This document shows positions 52,379 through 61,386 of a stretch of 64,000 nt of DNA, piece after piece (the first letter of the stretch is position 1; each line of letters starts with the position of its first letter). The stretch is from Myxococcales bacterium (GTDB taxonomy: Bacteria > Myxococcota_A > UBA9160 > SZUA-336). The notes beneath the pieces were generated by a model that ran no database searches, was not told the origin of the DNA, and saw only the letters and a program-made list of their open reading frames with translations. The DNA lies in the NCBI GenBank assembly GCA_013215565.1, contig JABSQV010000005.1, positions 1 through 64,000 on the forward strand. The letters are read 5' to 3'. The position numbers were made by a program, and so were the translations under genes.

Positions 52379-53073
52379 TCGACGCCGAGGGTTCGGAGCG
52401 CGACCTCGGCCGCGAGCTGCTCCGCCTCCTTCTTTGAACGCGCGACGCCGGCGCCCACCGTTCGCCCCTCGACAACGACATCCACATGGAACTCGGTGAA
52501 TTCTCCCGCGCCCAACTCCGCGACGGTTCGATACTCGGCGCAGGTGACGCCGTCGCGCTGGAGTGCCTCGTTGAGACGCGTCTTCGCGTCGGCGACCGCA
52601 TGCGCGGCCTCGGCCAGACGATCTCCCAGTTGGTCGTCCAGGAACGCGCGAGCCGCATCGAATCCCCCATCGGTATGGATCGCGCCCAGCACCGCCTCGA
52701 ACACGTCGGCCAGCACCGCGTCGCTCGCGCGTGCGCCCTGCTTCTCGGCCCCCCGGCCGAGCCGGACGAAGGCGTCCAGCCCGATCTGTCGCGCGCAGCG
52801 GGCAAGCGCATCTCGGTTCACGAGGCTGGCCCGGCTCCGCGTGAGCCGGCCCTCCCGGGCCTCCGGATTCCGTTCCATCAGTCGCTCGGCCACGACCAGG
52901 CTCAGGACTGCATCGCCCAGAAACTCGAGACGTTCGTAGCTCTGGCCCAGGTCTCCCTCTTCCTCGGCGCGGGAGGGGTGCGTGATGGCCCGCAACAGCA
53001 GCTCCGGATCCTTGAAGCGGTGACCCAGGCGGCGCTGGAGCGGCTCGGTAGAATGGGTTTCACGCGGAGTCAG
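52375..53073 (-). CDS. rnc: Ribonuclease III, probable CTG start
   Basis: The RNase III domain is intact: ERLEFLGDAVL signature, and the metal-binding DVFEAVLGAI; a C-terminal double-stranded-RNA-binding domain (DAKTRLNEALQ to the end) follows. No ATG, GTG or TTG lies in frame near the expected N-terminus. The best start is CTG at 53073, seven bases after GGAGGA, giving 232 residues and a 14-bp overlap with mnmA. The nearest conventional start upstream is a GTG at 53178 that would add about 35 Arg/Ser-rich residues encoded inside mnmA. RNase III processes rRNA precursors and structured RNAs. Confidence 0.9.
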   Translation of the reverse strand: MTPRETHSTEPLQRRLGHRFKDPELLLRAITHPSRAEEEGDLGQSYERLEFLGDAVLSLVVAERLMERNPEAREGRLTRSRASLVNRDALARCARQIGLDAFVRLGRGAEKQGARASDAVLADVFEAVLGAIHTDGGFDAARAFLDDQLGDRLAEAAHAVADAKTRLNEALQRDGVTCAEYRTVAELGAGEFTEFHVDVVVEGRTVGAGVARSKKEAEQLAAEVALRTLGVE

Positions 53074-54145
53074 CGATCCATCCTCCGCCGAGCACGCGCG
53101 TGTCCGACTCGTCGTAGACCACGGCGGCCTGGCCCGGCGCCGGCGCCCAGACCCGATCCGCGAACTCGATCCACGCACGCGACGGACCGTCCGCCTTGAT
53201 CCCGGCCAGAACGCTCGGGTGCCGGTGCCGCACCTGGACGCGGACCGGTCCCTTCGGGGGCTCGCCATCCATCCAAGACGCCCCCTCGACCTCCACCCTG
53301 GACCGGAACAACCCCTCGCGTCGGTCCACGACCAGCAGATTGTCGCGCGGCCGCACCTCCGTGACGTACCAGGGGCCGTCGGTGAGACCCAGGCCATTGC
53401 GCTGGCCCATGGTGAAACCCGCCGCGCCGGAGTGAGTCCCGCAGACGCTTCCGTCGCGTTTCTGGATCTCTCCCGCCCCGGGTGCCTCGGCGTCCGGCCG
53501 CAGGCGACGCAGCGCGCCACGGACATCCCCGTCGGGAATGAAGCAGATCCCCTGGCTGTCGGGCTTGTCGGCCGTCGCCAGACCGAGCGAACGCGCGAGT
53601 TCACGGACCTCGGACTTCTGGAGATCCCCGAGCGGGAACGCGACCTCGGGCAGGACTTCGCGCGGCAGGTCGAACAAGAAGTAGGTCTGATCCTTGGCGC
53701 GGTCCGCAGCCCGGAACAGCGCCGGGGTTCCCCCCGGACCGGGGGCGGTGCGCGCGTAGTGGCCGGTCGCAACGCCGCGGGCTCCGAGCGCACGTGCACG
53801 CCCGAGTAGAAGTTCGAACTTGAGCACGCGGTTGCAGGCCACACACGGAAGCGGCGTCGCTCCGGCCGAGTACGCGGCGACGAAGGGGTCGATCACGGCC
53901 TCGCGGAAAGGCTTCCGATAGTTGGCAACGTAGTGCCGGATGCCGAGCGTCGCCGCTACGGAACGGGCATCCTCCGCGTCGGGGAGACCGCAGCAGCGCT
54001 TGCCGGAGGAGGCCCCGGCAGTCTCGGGAGGCGTGCCGAGATCCATCGTCACACCGATGACCTCGTGGCCCTCCCGCGCCAGCAATGCGGCCGCAACCGA
54101 CGAATCGACGCCCCCGCTCATCGCGACCAGCCAGCGGTCGGTCAT
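53060..54145 (-). CDS. mnmA: tRNA-specific 2-thiouridylase MnmA
   Basis: 361 residues from the ATG at 54145; the track start at 54889 is inside the cysteine desulfurase gene. The PP-loop is MSGGVDSSVAAALL, and the two catalytic Cys occur in LPCVACNRVLKFELLL and DSQGICFIPDGD. It installs the 2-thio group on U34 of tRNA-Lys, -Glu and -Gln. The ATG overlaps the stop of the cysteine desulfurase (ATGA), the gene that would supply the sulfur. Confidence 0.96.
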   Translation of the reverse strand: MTDRWLVAMSGGVDSSVAAALLAREGHEVIGVTMDLGTPPETAGASSGKRCCGLPDAEDARSVAATLGIRHYVANYRKPFREAVIDPFVAAYSAGATPLPCVACNRVLKFELLLGRARALGARGVATGHYARTAPGPGGTPALFRAADRAKDQTYFLFDLPREVLPEVAFPLGDLQKSEVRELARSLGLATADKPDSQGICFIPDGDVRGALRRLRPDAEAPGAGEIQKRDGSVCGTHSGAAGFTMGQRNGLGLTDGPWYVTEVRPRDNLLVVDRREGLFRSRVEVEGASWMDGEPPKGPVRVQVRHRHPSVLAGIKADGPSRAWIEFADRVWAPAPGQAAVVYDESDTRVLGGGWIADSA

Positions 54146-55296
54146 TGGGCCTTCTCGCCGCGAACGCGTTCGACGATTTCCGGCAATACCTCGAGCACAC
54201 GAGTGATGTGTGCGTCGCGTGTATCGGTTCCGAGGCTGAAACGAATCGACCCGAGCCCGACCTCGGGCGGGATCCCCATCCCGAGAAGCACGTGGGAGGT
54301 CTCGGTCGAACCGGACGCGCAGGCGGCGCCGGACGCCACCGCGATCCCGGCGAGGTCGAGCGCCTCGACCAGCGTCTCGCCGTCCGCCCCGAGAAACGCG
54401 GCGTTCAACGTGTGAGGGAGCCGCGCCGTCGTCGAGCCGTTCACGCGAACCTCGGGAATCGCAGCCGCGATCCCGTTCCAGAGGCGGTCCCGAAGCCGGC
54501 CAAGCCGCTCGCTCCGCTCGCAGAGATCCCGACCGGCCGCCTCGCACGCGGCCCCGAATCCCACGATGCCGGGCACGTTTTCGGTTCCGGCCCGCCGGCG
54601 GCGCTCCTGCGGCCCGCCGCGAAGCAGCGCCGAGAAGCGACTGCCCTCGCGCACGTAAAGGGCCCCGACCCCCTTGGGCCCACCGAGCTTGTGCGCCGAG
54701 AACGAGGCGAACTCGATCGGATGTTCCCGCAGCGAGAGCTCGACCTTGCCAAGGGCCTGAACCGCATCGGTGTGAAACGGCACACCGTGCGCCGCCGCGA
54801 CTCGGGCGATCTCCGGAATCGGCTGCACCACCCCGGTCTCGTTGTTCGCCCACATCACCGTCACGAGCAGCGTCCGAGCGTCGAGGCACGCCGCCAAGCG
54901 TTCCGGATCCAGGATCCCGTCCGAGTCGACCCCGAGTTCGGTGACTCGAAGTCCTTCGCGGCGAAGGTCCTGGCAGAGCTCGCGCACCGAGGGATGCTCC
55001 GTGACGCAGGTCACGATGTGGTCACCGTGCCGGGGTGATCGCAGCGCGGTGCTCCGGAGCACGGTGTTGTTCGCCTCCGTCGCCGAACTCGTGAAAACGA
55101 CTGTCTCGGGCTCCGCGCCCAGGAGTCGCGCCACCTGCGCGCGCGCCGCCTCGACTGCCGAGCGCGCACGGCTTCCGGCCCAGTGAACGCTCGAGGGATT
55201 CCCAAACACCTCCTCCAGCACCTCGCGCATCGCCTGCAGGGCCTCAGGCCGGAGGGGCGTGGTGGCGTTATGGTCGAGGTAGACGGGCTCCATCAT
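54142..55296 (-). CDS. Cysteine desulfurase (IscS/NifS family)
   Basis: 384 residues of aminotransferase class V. The N-terminal YLDHNATTPL, the PLP-binding Lys in SFSAHKLGGPKG, and the catalytic loop Cys in ASGAACASGSTETSHVL place it in group I. It mobilises sulfur from cysteine as an enzyme persulfide. Coupling to mnmA suggests a tRNA-thiolation role; an IscU scaffold gene is not in the window, so a general Fe-S role cannot be judged. Two adjacent ATGs (55296 and 55293) are both possible starts. Confidence 0.95.
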   Translation of the reverse strand: MMEPVYLDHNATTPLRPEALQAMREVLEEVFGNPSSVHWAGSRARSAVEAARAQVARLLGAEPETVVFTSSATEANNTVLRSTALRSPRHGDHIVTCVTEHPSVRELCQDLRREGLRVTELGVDSDGILDPERLAACLDARTLLVTVMWANNETGVVQPIPEIARVAAAHGVPFHTDAVQALGKVELSLREHPIEFASFSAHKLGGPKGVGALYVREGSRFSALLRGGPQERRRRAGTENVPGIVGFGAACEAAGRDLCERSERLGRLRDRLWNGIAAAIPEVRVNGSTTARLPHTLNAAFLGADGETLVEALDLAGIAVASGAACASGSTETSHVLLGMGIPPEVGLGSIRFSLGTDTRDAHITRVLEVLPEIVERVRGEKAQ

Positions 55297-55305
55297 GCTG
55301 GGAAT

Positions 55306-56475
55306 TTAGCTACCTGGGCGCTTCGCGCCGCCCCCGCCGAGTGCCGACAGGACCTGCTCGAGCGAGATCGCCTCGGGCGACACGGCGGGCAGCAGCCCGT
55401 GATCTCCCTCGGGGTCGACCAGAATACCCGACCTGAGCAGCGGATCGATCGCGGCCTGCACCCGGCCAGCCTCGACCCCGAGCCAGACCGCGAGTTGGTC
55501 GGGGCGCGGGGTCGCGCGCCCTCCCCGGAAGGCCTCGATCACCAACCGCAGGATTTCCAGCCCCAGCGGCCGGGTCCCTTCCGGGTCGGGCCCGTCCGGG
55601 TCCGCTCCGCCGGCGAAGCGCACGCGCACGCGCACGATCAGCTCCGCGCCGAGGAGAACCAGGACCCACGACAGGTAGATCCAGACGAGCAGGATCGGAA
55701 GCTGAGCCAGCGCGCCGTAGATCGCGTTGTAGCGCGCGAACCCGAACTGCAGCTCGAGGTAGAGGAGCTGGACGGATTGAAACAGGGTCCCGCTCACGAC
55801 CCCGCCCAGCACCGCGAAGCGCAGCGGGAGGTGGGTGTTCGGCATCCAGGAGTACAGAAAGCTGAAGCCGATCCAGACGCTGACCCAGGGGAGCACGGCC
55901 AGAATTCCGTATGCCAGGCCGCTACCGATGCGATCGCCGAAGACCCGGGCCAGCAGCTCCGGGTTCCCGAGTAACGTCTGCAACACGACGGAAGCGACGA
56001 CCAGAATCGAGCTCACCATCAGCATCGACAGGTACTCGCCGATCCGCCGCAGGTAACCGCGCGCGGAGCGCACGCCGAAGATGTGGTTCAGCGACTGCTC
56101 GACGTTCCCGAACAGCGTCCAAACCGACACGAACAGCAGTGCGAGGCCTACGCCCCCGACCGCCTGCGCGTTGGCGCGACCGATGTATTCCAGAAGATCG
56201 TCGATCGATTGTTGCTCGATCACCGGAAAGCGGTCGAGCAGAAACGGGCGGAGCAGCTCCGCAAAGCCCGCACCCTTGAGGACCGCCAGAACTACCGCAA
56301 GCAGCGGAACCACGGCCAGCAGCGTCGAATAGGTGAGTGCCGACGCGCGCAGCAGACAGCGGTCGCGCTGGAAGCCCTCGATGGTTCGGAGCCCAAAGCG
56401 CAACCCCGGCATCGCGACCAGGGCGTCGCGGAGCGATACTGCGCGCGCGCGCCAGCGCTCCAGCAGGGCCGACAC
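55306..56475 (-). CDS. YihY/BrkB-family inner-membrane protein
   Basis: 389 residues from the GTG at 56475, one base after the preceding stop; the 152 track residues upstream belong to other genes. Six hydrophobic segments with LRASALTYSTLLAVVPLLAVVLAVLK and ILLVWIYLSWVLVLLGAEL are characteristic of the UPF0761/BrkB family. The last 130 residues look like a cytoplasmic winged-helix-like region (RPDQLAVWLGVEAGRVQAAI). The family was long called RNase BN, but that activity belongs to another protein; its function is not established. Confidence 0.88.
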   Translation of the reverse strand: MSALLERWRARAVSLRDALVAMPGLRFGLRTIEGFQRDRCLLRASALTYSTLLAVVPLLAVVLAVLKGAGFAELLRPFLLDRFPVIEQQSIDDLLEYIGRANAQAVGGVGLALLFVSVWTLFGNVEQSLNHIFGVRSARGYLRRIGEYLSMLMVSSILVVASVVLQTLLGNPELLARVFGDRIGSGLAYGILAVLPWVSVWIGFSFLYSWMPNTHLPLRFAVLGGVVSGTLFQSVQLLYLELQFGFARYNAIYGALAQLPILLVWIYLSWVLVLLGAELIVRVRVRFAGGADPDGPDPEGTRPLGLEILRLVIEAFRGGRATPRPDQLAVWLGVEAGRVQAAIDPLLRSGILVDPEGDHGLLPAVSPEAISLEQVLSALGGGGAKRPGS

Positions 56476-56476
56476 G

Positions 56477-56980
56477 CTAGCGGCCTCTTTGCGCCGGCGC
56501 GCGCGCGCCCAGACCCGCGGAGCAGGCCGGGTCGGGCCCGGCCAGGAACACGGCAGACCGGAGCGCTTCGACGCTGCGCGGGCCGATGCCGCGAACCCGC
56601 AGCAGATCTTCGATCCGCTCGAAACGGCCGCGCCGCTCGCGGTCGGCGACGAGTTCCGCGGCGCGCACCGGACCGATGCCGGGCAGGGCCGAGAGATCCT
56701 CCGGGGCGGCTTCGTTGAGTGGGATCGGCCAGCCGAACAAGCGACGCTGAGATCCCGTGAGCTCCGCACAACTGCACGGAGCCGCCGCCCCGGGGCGGTC
56801 GAGCCGGCAGCCCGACGCGTCGGCGACCAGTACCGCGGGTGTCGGGTCGGCGGGGTCGACGCCCGCGACCGCGACCGCTCCCGCGAGCGCGAGCCAGACC
56901 GCGAGGCGGGCGCCATCGAGCCCGGGTACACGCGCGGCCCTTGCCCGAGGCTGCCTCCGACCCTGCTCCAGGCGGCTCAT
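56477..56980 (-). CDS. ComEA-like helix-hairpin-helix protein with N-terminal membrane anchor
   Basis: 167 residues. After a basic start there is one hydrophobic segment ([16 protein letters not shown]), then a Cys-containing linker and two helix-hairpin-helix motifs typical of Com[26 protein letters not shown] and [16 protein letters not shown]. ComEA receives DNA at the membrane during natural transformation; single short homologues also occur without competence genes. No other com genes are adjacent. The ATG overlaps the lysC stop (ATGA). Confidence 0.82.
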   Translation of the reverse strand: MSRLEQGRRQPRARAARVPGLDGARLAVWLALAGAVAVAGVDPADPTPAVLVADASGCRLDRPGAAAPCSCAELTGSQRRLFGWPIPLNEAAPEDLSALPGIGPVRAAELVADRERRGRFERIEDLLRVRGIGPRSVEALRSAVFLAGPDPACSAGLGARAPAQRGR

Positions 56981-58230
56981 TTCGCCGGGAGGCCCTGCTC
57001 CTCGGAGGCGGTCCGCTCCTCGCCCAGTTCGAACGCGTCGTGGAGTGCGCGGCAGGCGAGTTCCGTGTACCGCTCCTCGATCACGACCGAAACCTTGATC
57101 TCGGAGGTGCTGATCATCTGAATGTTGACCCCTTCCTCCGCCAGCGCCGAGAACATGCGACTCGCAACACCGGCATGCTCCCGCATGCCCAGTCCGACCA
57201 CGGAGACCTTGGCAATACTCTCGTCCGAACTGACGCGGGGTGCGCCGAGTTCCGCGGCAACCGCTTCCGCGATCTCCAACGCGCGCCCGAGATCCGGACG
57301 CGGCACCGTGAAGGTGACATCGGTCCGCCCGTCCTCCGACACGTTCTGAACGATCACGTCGACCACGACCCCCCCCTCCGACAGGGGCCGGAAGATCCGG
57401 GCCGCGGCGCCTGGTGTATCGCGTACCCCCGAGATCGTCACCTTGGCTTCGTTGCGGTTGTAGGTCACGCCGGAGACGACCGGCCGCTCCATCACCTCTT
57501 CTTCCGGAATCACCCAGGTACCCTCCTCGCGTTCGAAGGTGCTGCGGACGTGGATCCGCACGCCGTACTGCTTGCCAAGACTGACCGAGCGCAACTGCAG
57601 GACCTTGGCCCCGAGGCTCGCCATTTCGAGCATCTCGTCATAGGCGATGTGGTCGAGTTTTCTCGCGTTCGCGACGACGTTCGGATCGGCCGTGAAGATC
57701 CCGGGTACATCGGTGTAGATTTCGCAGACATCGGCGCCGAGCGCCGCGGCCAGCGCGACCGCACTGGTATCCGATCCCCCACGTCCGAGCGTCGTGATGT
57801 TGCCGTCAGAGTCCGTACCCTGGAAACCCGCCGCCACCACGACCGCCCCCCGGTCGAGGTCGCGGCGAATCCGGCTCGCATCGATGCTGAGAACTCGCGC
57901 GCGCCCGTGGGAGCAGTCGGTACGCATGCCGAGTTGTACCCCCGTGAACGAGCGCGCCGGAACTCCGAGCGCCCGAATCGCGATCGCCAGCAACGCGATG
58001 GTCTGCTGCTCGCCGGTCGAGAGCAGGACGTCGAACTCGCGCGGGTCCGGGTCGGGAGAGGTCGCATTCGCGAGAGCGACCAGGCGATCGGTCTCGCCCG
58101 CCATCGCGGAAACCACCACCACCAGATCGTCGCCGCGCTTGCGCGCCTCGACGACGCGATTCGCAACCGCGCGAATCCGGTCGGTGTCCCCGACCGAGGT
58201 CCCTCCGAACTTCTGAACGATCAGGGCCAT
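56977..58230 (-). CDS. lysC: Aspartate kinase
   Basis: 417 residues from the ATG at 58230; the track adds 47 residues that belong to tsaE. The N-terminal KFGGTSVGD (7-15) and [18 protein letters not shown] flank the active site. Two ACT domains at the C-terminus (about 265-410) mark the lysine/threonine-inhibited alpha-beta type. It phosphorylates aspartate, the first step to lysine, threonine, methionine and meso-diaminopimelate. Its start overlaps the tsaE end by 10 bp. Confidence 0.95.
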   Translation of the reverse strand: MALIVQKFGGTSVGDTDRIRAVANRVVEARKRGDDLVVVVSAMAGETDRLVALANATSPDPDPREFDVLLSTGEQQTIALLAIAIRALGVPARSFTGVQLGMRTDCSHGRARVLSIDASRIRRDLDRGAVVVAAGFQGTDSDGNITTLGRGGSDTSAVALAAALGADVCEIYTDVPGIFTADPNVVANARKLDHIAYDEMLEMASLGAKVLQLRSVSLGKQYGVRIHVRSTFEREEGTWVIPEEEVMERPVVSGVTYNRNEAKVTISGVRDTPGAAARIFRPLSEGGVVVDVIVQNVSEDGRTDVTFTVPRPDLGRALEIAEAVAAELGAPRVSSDESIAKVSVVGLGMREHAGVASRMFSALAEEGVNIQMISTSEIKVSVVIEERYTELACRALHDAFELGEERTASEEQGLPAK

Positions 58231-58694
58231 TGCTTCGTCGCGTGCTCCAGAAGCTGCATCGCTCGCCCGCCGGGGGCCGAAAGCCGGATCCGGCGGGACG
58301 ATTCTCCAACAAACTCCAGTTCGATCAAGAGCAGCCCGCTCGGGAGGGCCCGGGGGAACCGCTCGGGCCACTCGACCACGAGCACGCCGCGACCATCCAG
58401 CAGGTCGTCGAAGCCGGCATCTTCGAGGCGGCGGTAGCTCTCGACCCGGTAGAAGTCCGCATGCCGCAACGGGATGCGACCGGCGTATTCACCGACCAGA
58501 GTAAAGCTGGGACTCGTCACCGGCGTGCGGGGGTCCACACCGAGGCCGCGCGCGATCCCCTGGACGAGACAGGTCTTGCCGACCCCGAGCGGGCCTTCGA
58601 GCCCGATCACGTCCCCGGCTTCCGCCGACTTCCCGATCGCGGCCCCGAGGCTCCGGGTCTGCTCCGGACTAGGGGAATCGCCGCAGAAGGTCAC
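58221..58694 (-). CDS. tsaE: tRNA threonylcarbamoyladenosine biosynthesis ATPase TsaE
   Basis: 157 residues from a GTG at 58694 with GGAGGAG nine bases before it; the track start precedes this signal. Walker A is GPLGVGKT (34-41), with [10 protein letters not shown] and HADFYRV following as in TsaE. It supports the TsaB-TsaD complex making t6A37. TsaB and TsaD are not in the window. It overlaps the 3' end of the nnr gene by 26 bp. Confidence 0.94.
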   Translation of the reverse strand: MTFCGDSPSPEQTRSLGAAIGKSAEAGDVIGLEGPLGVGKTCLVQGIARGLGVDPRTPVTSPSFTLVGEYAGRIPLRHADFYRVESYRRLEDAGFDDLLDGRGVLVVEWPERFPRALPSGLLLIELEFVGESSRRIRLSAPGGRAMQLLEHATKQWP

Positions 58695-60276
58695 CGTGCG
58701 GCTCCTCCGCCCGGGACTCCGAGCCCGCAAGGGCTTGCCAGGCCGCCGGAATGCGGTCCGCGATCTCGCCGGCCATGCTCCCGACGCCCGCGGCCGAAGC
58801 GAACGGCTGAGAGCCGCACATCCCGTGCAGATACACACCCACGGCCGCCGCCTCGAACGGCGCCGTGCCCGAAGCCAGAAGCGCCCCGATCACGCCCGCC
58901 AGCACGTCGCCCGTGCCGCCGGTCGCAAGCGCCGGGCCTCCGGTCGGATTCACGCTCAGCTCTCCATCCGGACCCACCACCAGTGAGCGCGCGCCCTTGA
59001 GCACCACCACCGCGCCGGTCCGGGACGCGAGTTCGCGCGCCGCGGCCACGCGGTCCCGCCCGACCTCCCGCGTCTGGCAGCCGAGCAGGCGCGCCATCTC
59101 CCCGGGGTGCGGCGTCAGCACCCGCGGCCCGGCACCGCGGAGCCCCTCGGGCGTGCGGGCAAAGGCGTTGAGCGCGTCGGCATCGACCACGCACGGAAGC
59201 CGGAGTCCGTCGAGCAGTTCCTGTACGGCGCTCACCGTCTCCGGGTGAATACCGAGCCCGGGTCCCACGACCAGGGCTTCCCGTGACTCGGCTTCGCGGA
59301 GCAGGGTCTTGGCCGCGATCGACGCGAACGCACCCGTGCCCGTGTCTTCGACCGGAAGCGTCATCGCCTCGGTCAGCTTCTCCTCGTAGACCGCGTGCAG
59401 TTCGCGCGGCGCGGCCACGGTCACCAGACCCGCGCCTGCCCGGAGCGCTCCAGCGGCGGCCAGACAGGCCGCCCCGGTCTTGCCCGTGGAGCCGGCCACG
59501 ACCAGCACGTGTCCGAAACTTCCCTTGTGCCCGGCGAGCGGTCGCGCCGGCAGGAGCCGCCCGGCTGCGGCCTCATCGAGCAGGAACTGCCGTACGCCGG
59601 ACGCTTCGAGCGAAGCGCGCGGGAACCCCAGGTCGGCCACGAGGACTTCAGCCTCCAGCGGGGCCAGGGCGAGGCCGAGCTTGGGAAATCCGAGCGTGAC
59701 CACGAGATCCGGCGGAAGCCAGGCGCCGAGCGGCTCTCCGGTATCGCTCGACAGACCCGAGGGAAGATCGACGGCCACGATCGGGGGCCCGCCGCGCAGC
59801 GCTTCCAACGCCTGCGCCAGCTCGCCCTCGACCCGGCGCGTGAGCCCGACGCCCAGGATCGCGTCGATCACCAGGTCCGATGCCGAGCGAAGCTCGCGGA
59901 GCCGGTCCGGCGTGGGGCGCGACACGACCTCGATCCCTGCTCGTTCGAGCAGCGCCAAATTGGCCCGGGCCTCCTCGGAGTGGCGCCCGGGTTCGGCAAG
60001 GGTCACGACGATGGGTGCAACCCGCGCATCCCAATCTCGAAGCGTCCTGGCCACGACATAGCCATCGCCTCCGTTGTTTCCGCCGCCGCAGACCACGAGC
60101 GGCCGGCGCACTTCGGGAAAGCGGAGCCGCACCGCGACCGCCACGGCCCGACCCGCACTCTCCATCAGCAGCCGACCCGGAAGTCCGCATTCCCGGATCG
60201 CGTGGGCGTCGATGCGCCGCATCTGGTCTGCGGTCGGGCAGGGCCAGCCACGCTCGGCGAGCAGAGCGCGATCCAT
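58669..60276 (-). CDS. nnr: Bifunctional NAD(P)HX epimerase/ADP- or ATP-dependent NAD(P)HX dehydratase
   Basis: 535 residues from the ATG at 60276, three bases after the preceding stop. The N-terminal NnrE/YjeF-N half (about 1-215) has CGGGNNGGDGYVVAR, and the C-terminal NnrD half has LVVGPGLGI, LTPHPGEMARLL and GGTGDVLAGVIGALL. It repairs hydrated NADH and NADPH. Head-to-tail fusion of both activities is the common bacterial form. Confidence 0.95.
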   Translation of the reverse strand: MDRALLAERGWPCPTADQMRRIDAHAIRECGLPGRLLMESAGRAVAVAVRLRFPEVRRPLVVCGGGNNGGDGYVVARTLRDWDARVAPIVVTLAEPGRHSEEARANLALLERAGIEVVSRPTPDRLRELRSASDLVIDAILGVGLTRRVEGELAQALEALRGGPPIVAVDLPSGLSSDTGEPLGAWLPPDLVVTLGFPKLGLALAPLEAEVLVADLGFPRASLEASGVRQFLLDEAAAGRLLPARPLAGHKGSFGHVLVVAGSTGKTGAACLAAAGALRAGAGLVTVAAPRELHAVYEEKLTEAMTLPVEDTGTGAFASIAAKTLLREAESREALVVGPGLGIHPETVSAVQELLDGLRLPCVVDADALNAFARTPEGLRGAGPRVLTPHPGEMARLLGCQTREVGRDRVAAARELASRTGAVVVLKGARSLVVGPDGELSVNPTGGPALATGGTGDVLAGVIGALLASGTAPFEAAAVGVYLHGMCGSQPFASAAGVGSMAGEIADRIPAAWQALAGSESRAEEPHGDLLRRFP

Positions 60277-60278
60277 GC

Positions 60279-60677
60279 TCAGTCTCGCTCCGGGGCGACC
60301 GGCGCCCGCTCCAGCCAGACGCTGGCCACCGCAAAATCGGGATCGTGTGTGAGCGAGAGACCGAATTGGAACCCCCGGGTCCGCGCCGTCTCGCGCGTGA
60401 GCCGCAGCGTCGGCTCGCCACTCGGAAGCCGCGCGACCTCGATCTCGCGCAGCGGAACGGGCCCGGTCAACACACCCGCGAGCGCCCGACGTCCCGCACA
60501 CTTGGCCGCCAGGCGCGCCGCCAGGCTGTGTGCGCGATTTCGCTTGCGCGCCGCGTAGCGGAGTTCGTCCGGCAAGAAAATCCGCTCCTCGAATCGCCGC
60601 CCGAAGCGGTCGAGTACCCGCTGCAGGTGCGGAACCGAGACCAGGCCAACGCCGAGGCCCGAGATCTCAGCCGACAC
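60279..60677 (-). CDS. Holo-ACP synthase-like protein lacking the canonical metal-binding residues
   Basis: 132 residues aligning over its length with AcpS (4'-phosphopantetheinyl transferase): ISGLGVGLVSVPHLQRV at the N-terminus, LAARLAAKCAGRRAL in the middle helix, FGLSLTHDPDFAVASVWLE at the end. The conserved TDIVEI segment reads VGLVSV, so the catalytic Asp is Gly11 and the following Glu is Ser14. In the AKEA motif the Mg-binding Glu is Cys60. The frame is intact and the position in the pdxJ-acpS-nnr-tsaE order is standard, so this is a real but probably altered protein. It starts at GTG, overlapping pdxJ by 11 bp. Confidence 0.8.
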   Translation of the reverse strand: MSAEISGLGVGLVSVPHLQRVLDRFGRRFEERIFLPDELRYAARKRNRAHSLAARLAAKCAGRRALAGVLTGPVPLREIEVARLPSGEPTLRLTRETARTRGFQFGLSLTHDPDFAVASVWLERAPVAPERD

Positions 60678-61386
60678 GGGCCTTCATCTCGCGAACCGCG
60701 CGTTCGATCCCGACCAGAATCGCGCGGCCCACGATCGCATGCCCGATCGAGAACTCCTCGATCTCGGCCCGGGCCACAAGCGGAGCGACGTTGCGATAGT
60801 CGAGCCCGTGCCCCACTCCGACATCGAGTCCCAGGCGCGCCGCGAGTTGCGTCGCATCAAAGACGCGTTCGAGTTCCTGTCCGGCGGAGCCCGAGTCCGC
60901 AACGGCGTCGGCGTAACAGCCGGTATGGATCTCCACGGCATCGGCTCCGAGACGGTGAGCGGCCTTCACCTGCTCCAGCGCCGGATCCACGAAGAGGCAA
61001 ATGCGCAAACCGGCCTCGGAAAGCGCACCAAGAATCTCCTGCAGCTTGCCGCGCTGCGTGACCACGTCGAGTCCCCCCTCGGTCGTCAACTCCTCGCGCC
61101 GCTCGGGAACCAGGGTGACCGACGAGGGCCGAACTTCCAGCGCGTGCTTCAACATCTCCGGGACCGGCGCCATCTCGAGGCAGAGATAGCCGGGCACGGT
61201 TTCGCGGAGCAGGCGCAGATCGCGCTCCTGGATGTGGCGCCGGTCCTCGCGCAGATGTACGACGATGCCGTCGGCGCCTCCGACTCCGGCGAGCACGGCA
61301 GCCGCCACGGGATCCGGTTCGGCGATCCCGCGCGCCTGCCGCACCGTTGCCACGTGATCGACATTCACGACTAGACGTCGCGTCAT
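60667..61386 (-). CDS. pdxJ: Pyridoxine 5'-phosphate synthase
   Basis: 239 residues from the ATG at 61386, which overlaps the glmM stop (ATGA). The TIM barrel begins RLVVNVDHVATVRQARG, includes GIVVHLREDRRHIQERD with active-site residues, and ends with HGLDYRNVAPLVARAEIEEFSIGHAI. It condenses 1-deoxyxylulose 5-phosphate with 3-amino-1-hydroxyacetone phosphate. This implies the DXP-dependent vitamin B6 route in the organism. Confidence 0.96.
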   Translation of the reverse strand: MTRRLVVNVDHVATVRQARGIAEPDPVAAAVLAGVGGADGIVVHLREDRRHIQERDLRLLRETVPGYLCLEMAPVPEMLKHALEVRPSSVTLVPERREELTTEGGLDVVTQRGKLQEILGALSEAGLRICLFVDPALEQVKAAHRLGADAVEIHTGCYADAVADSGSAGQELERVFDATQLAARLGLDVGVGHGLDYRNVAPLVARAEIEEFSIGHAIVGRAILVGIERAVREMKARVG

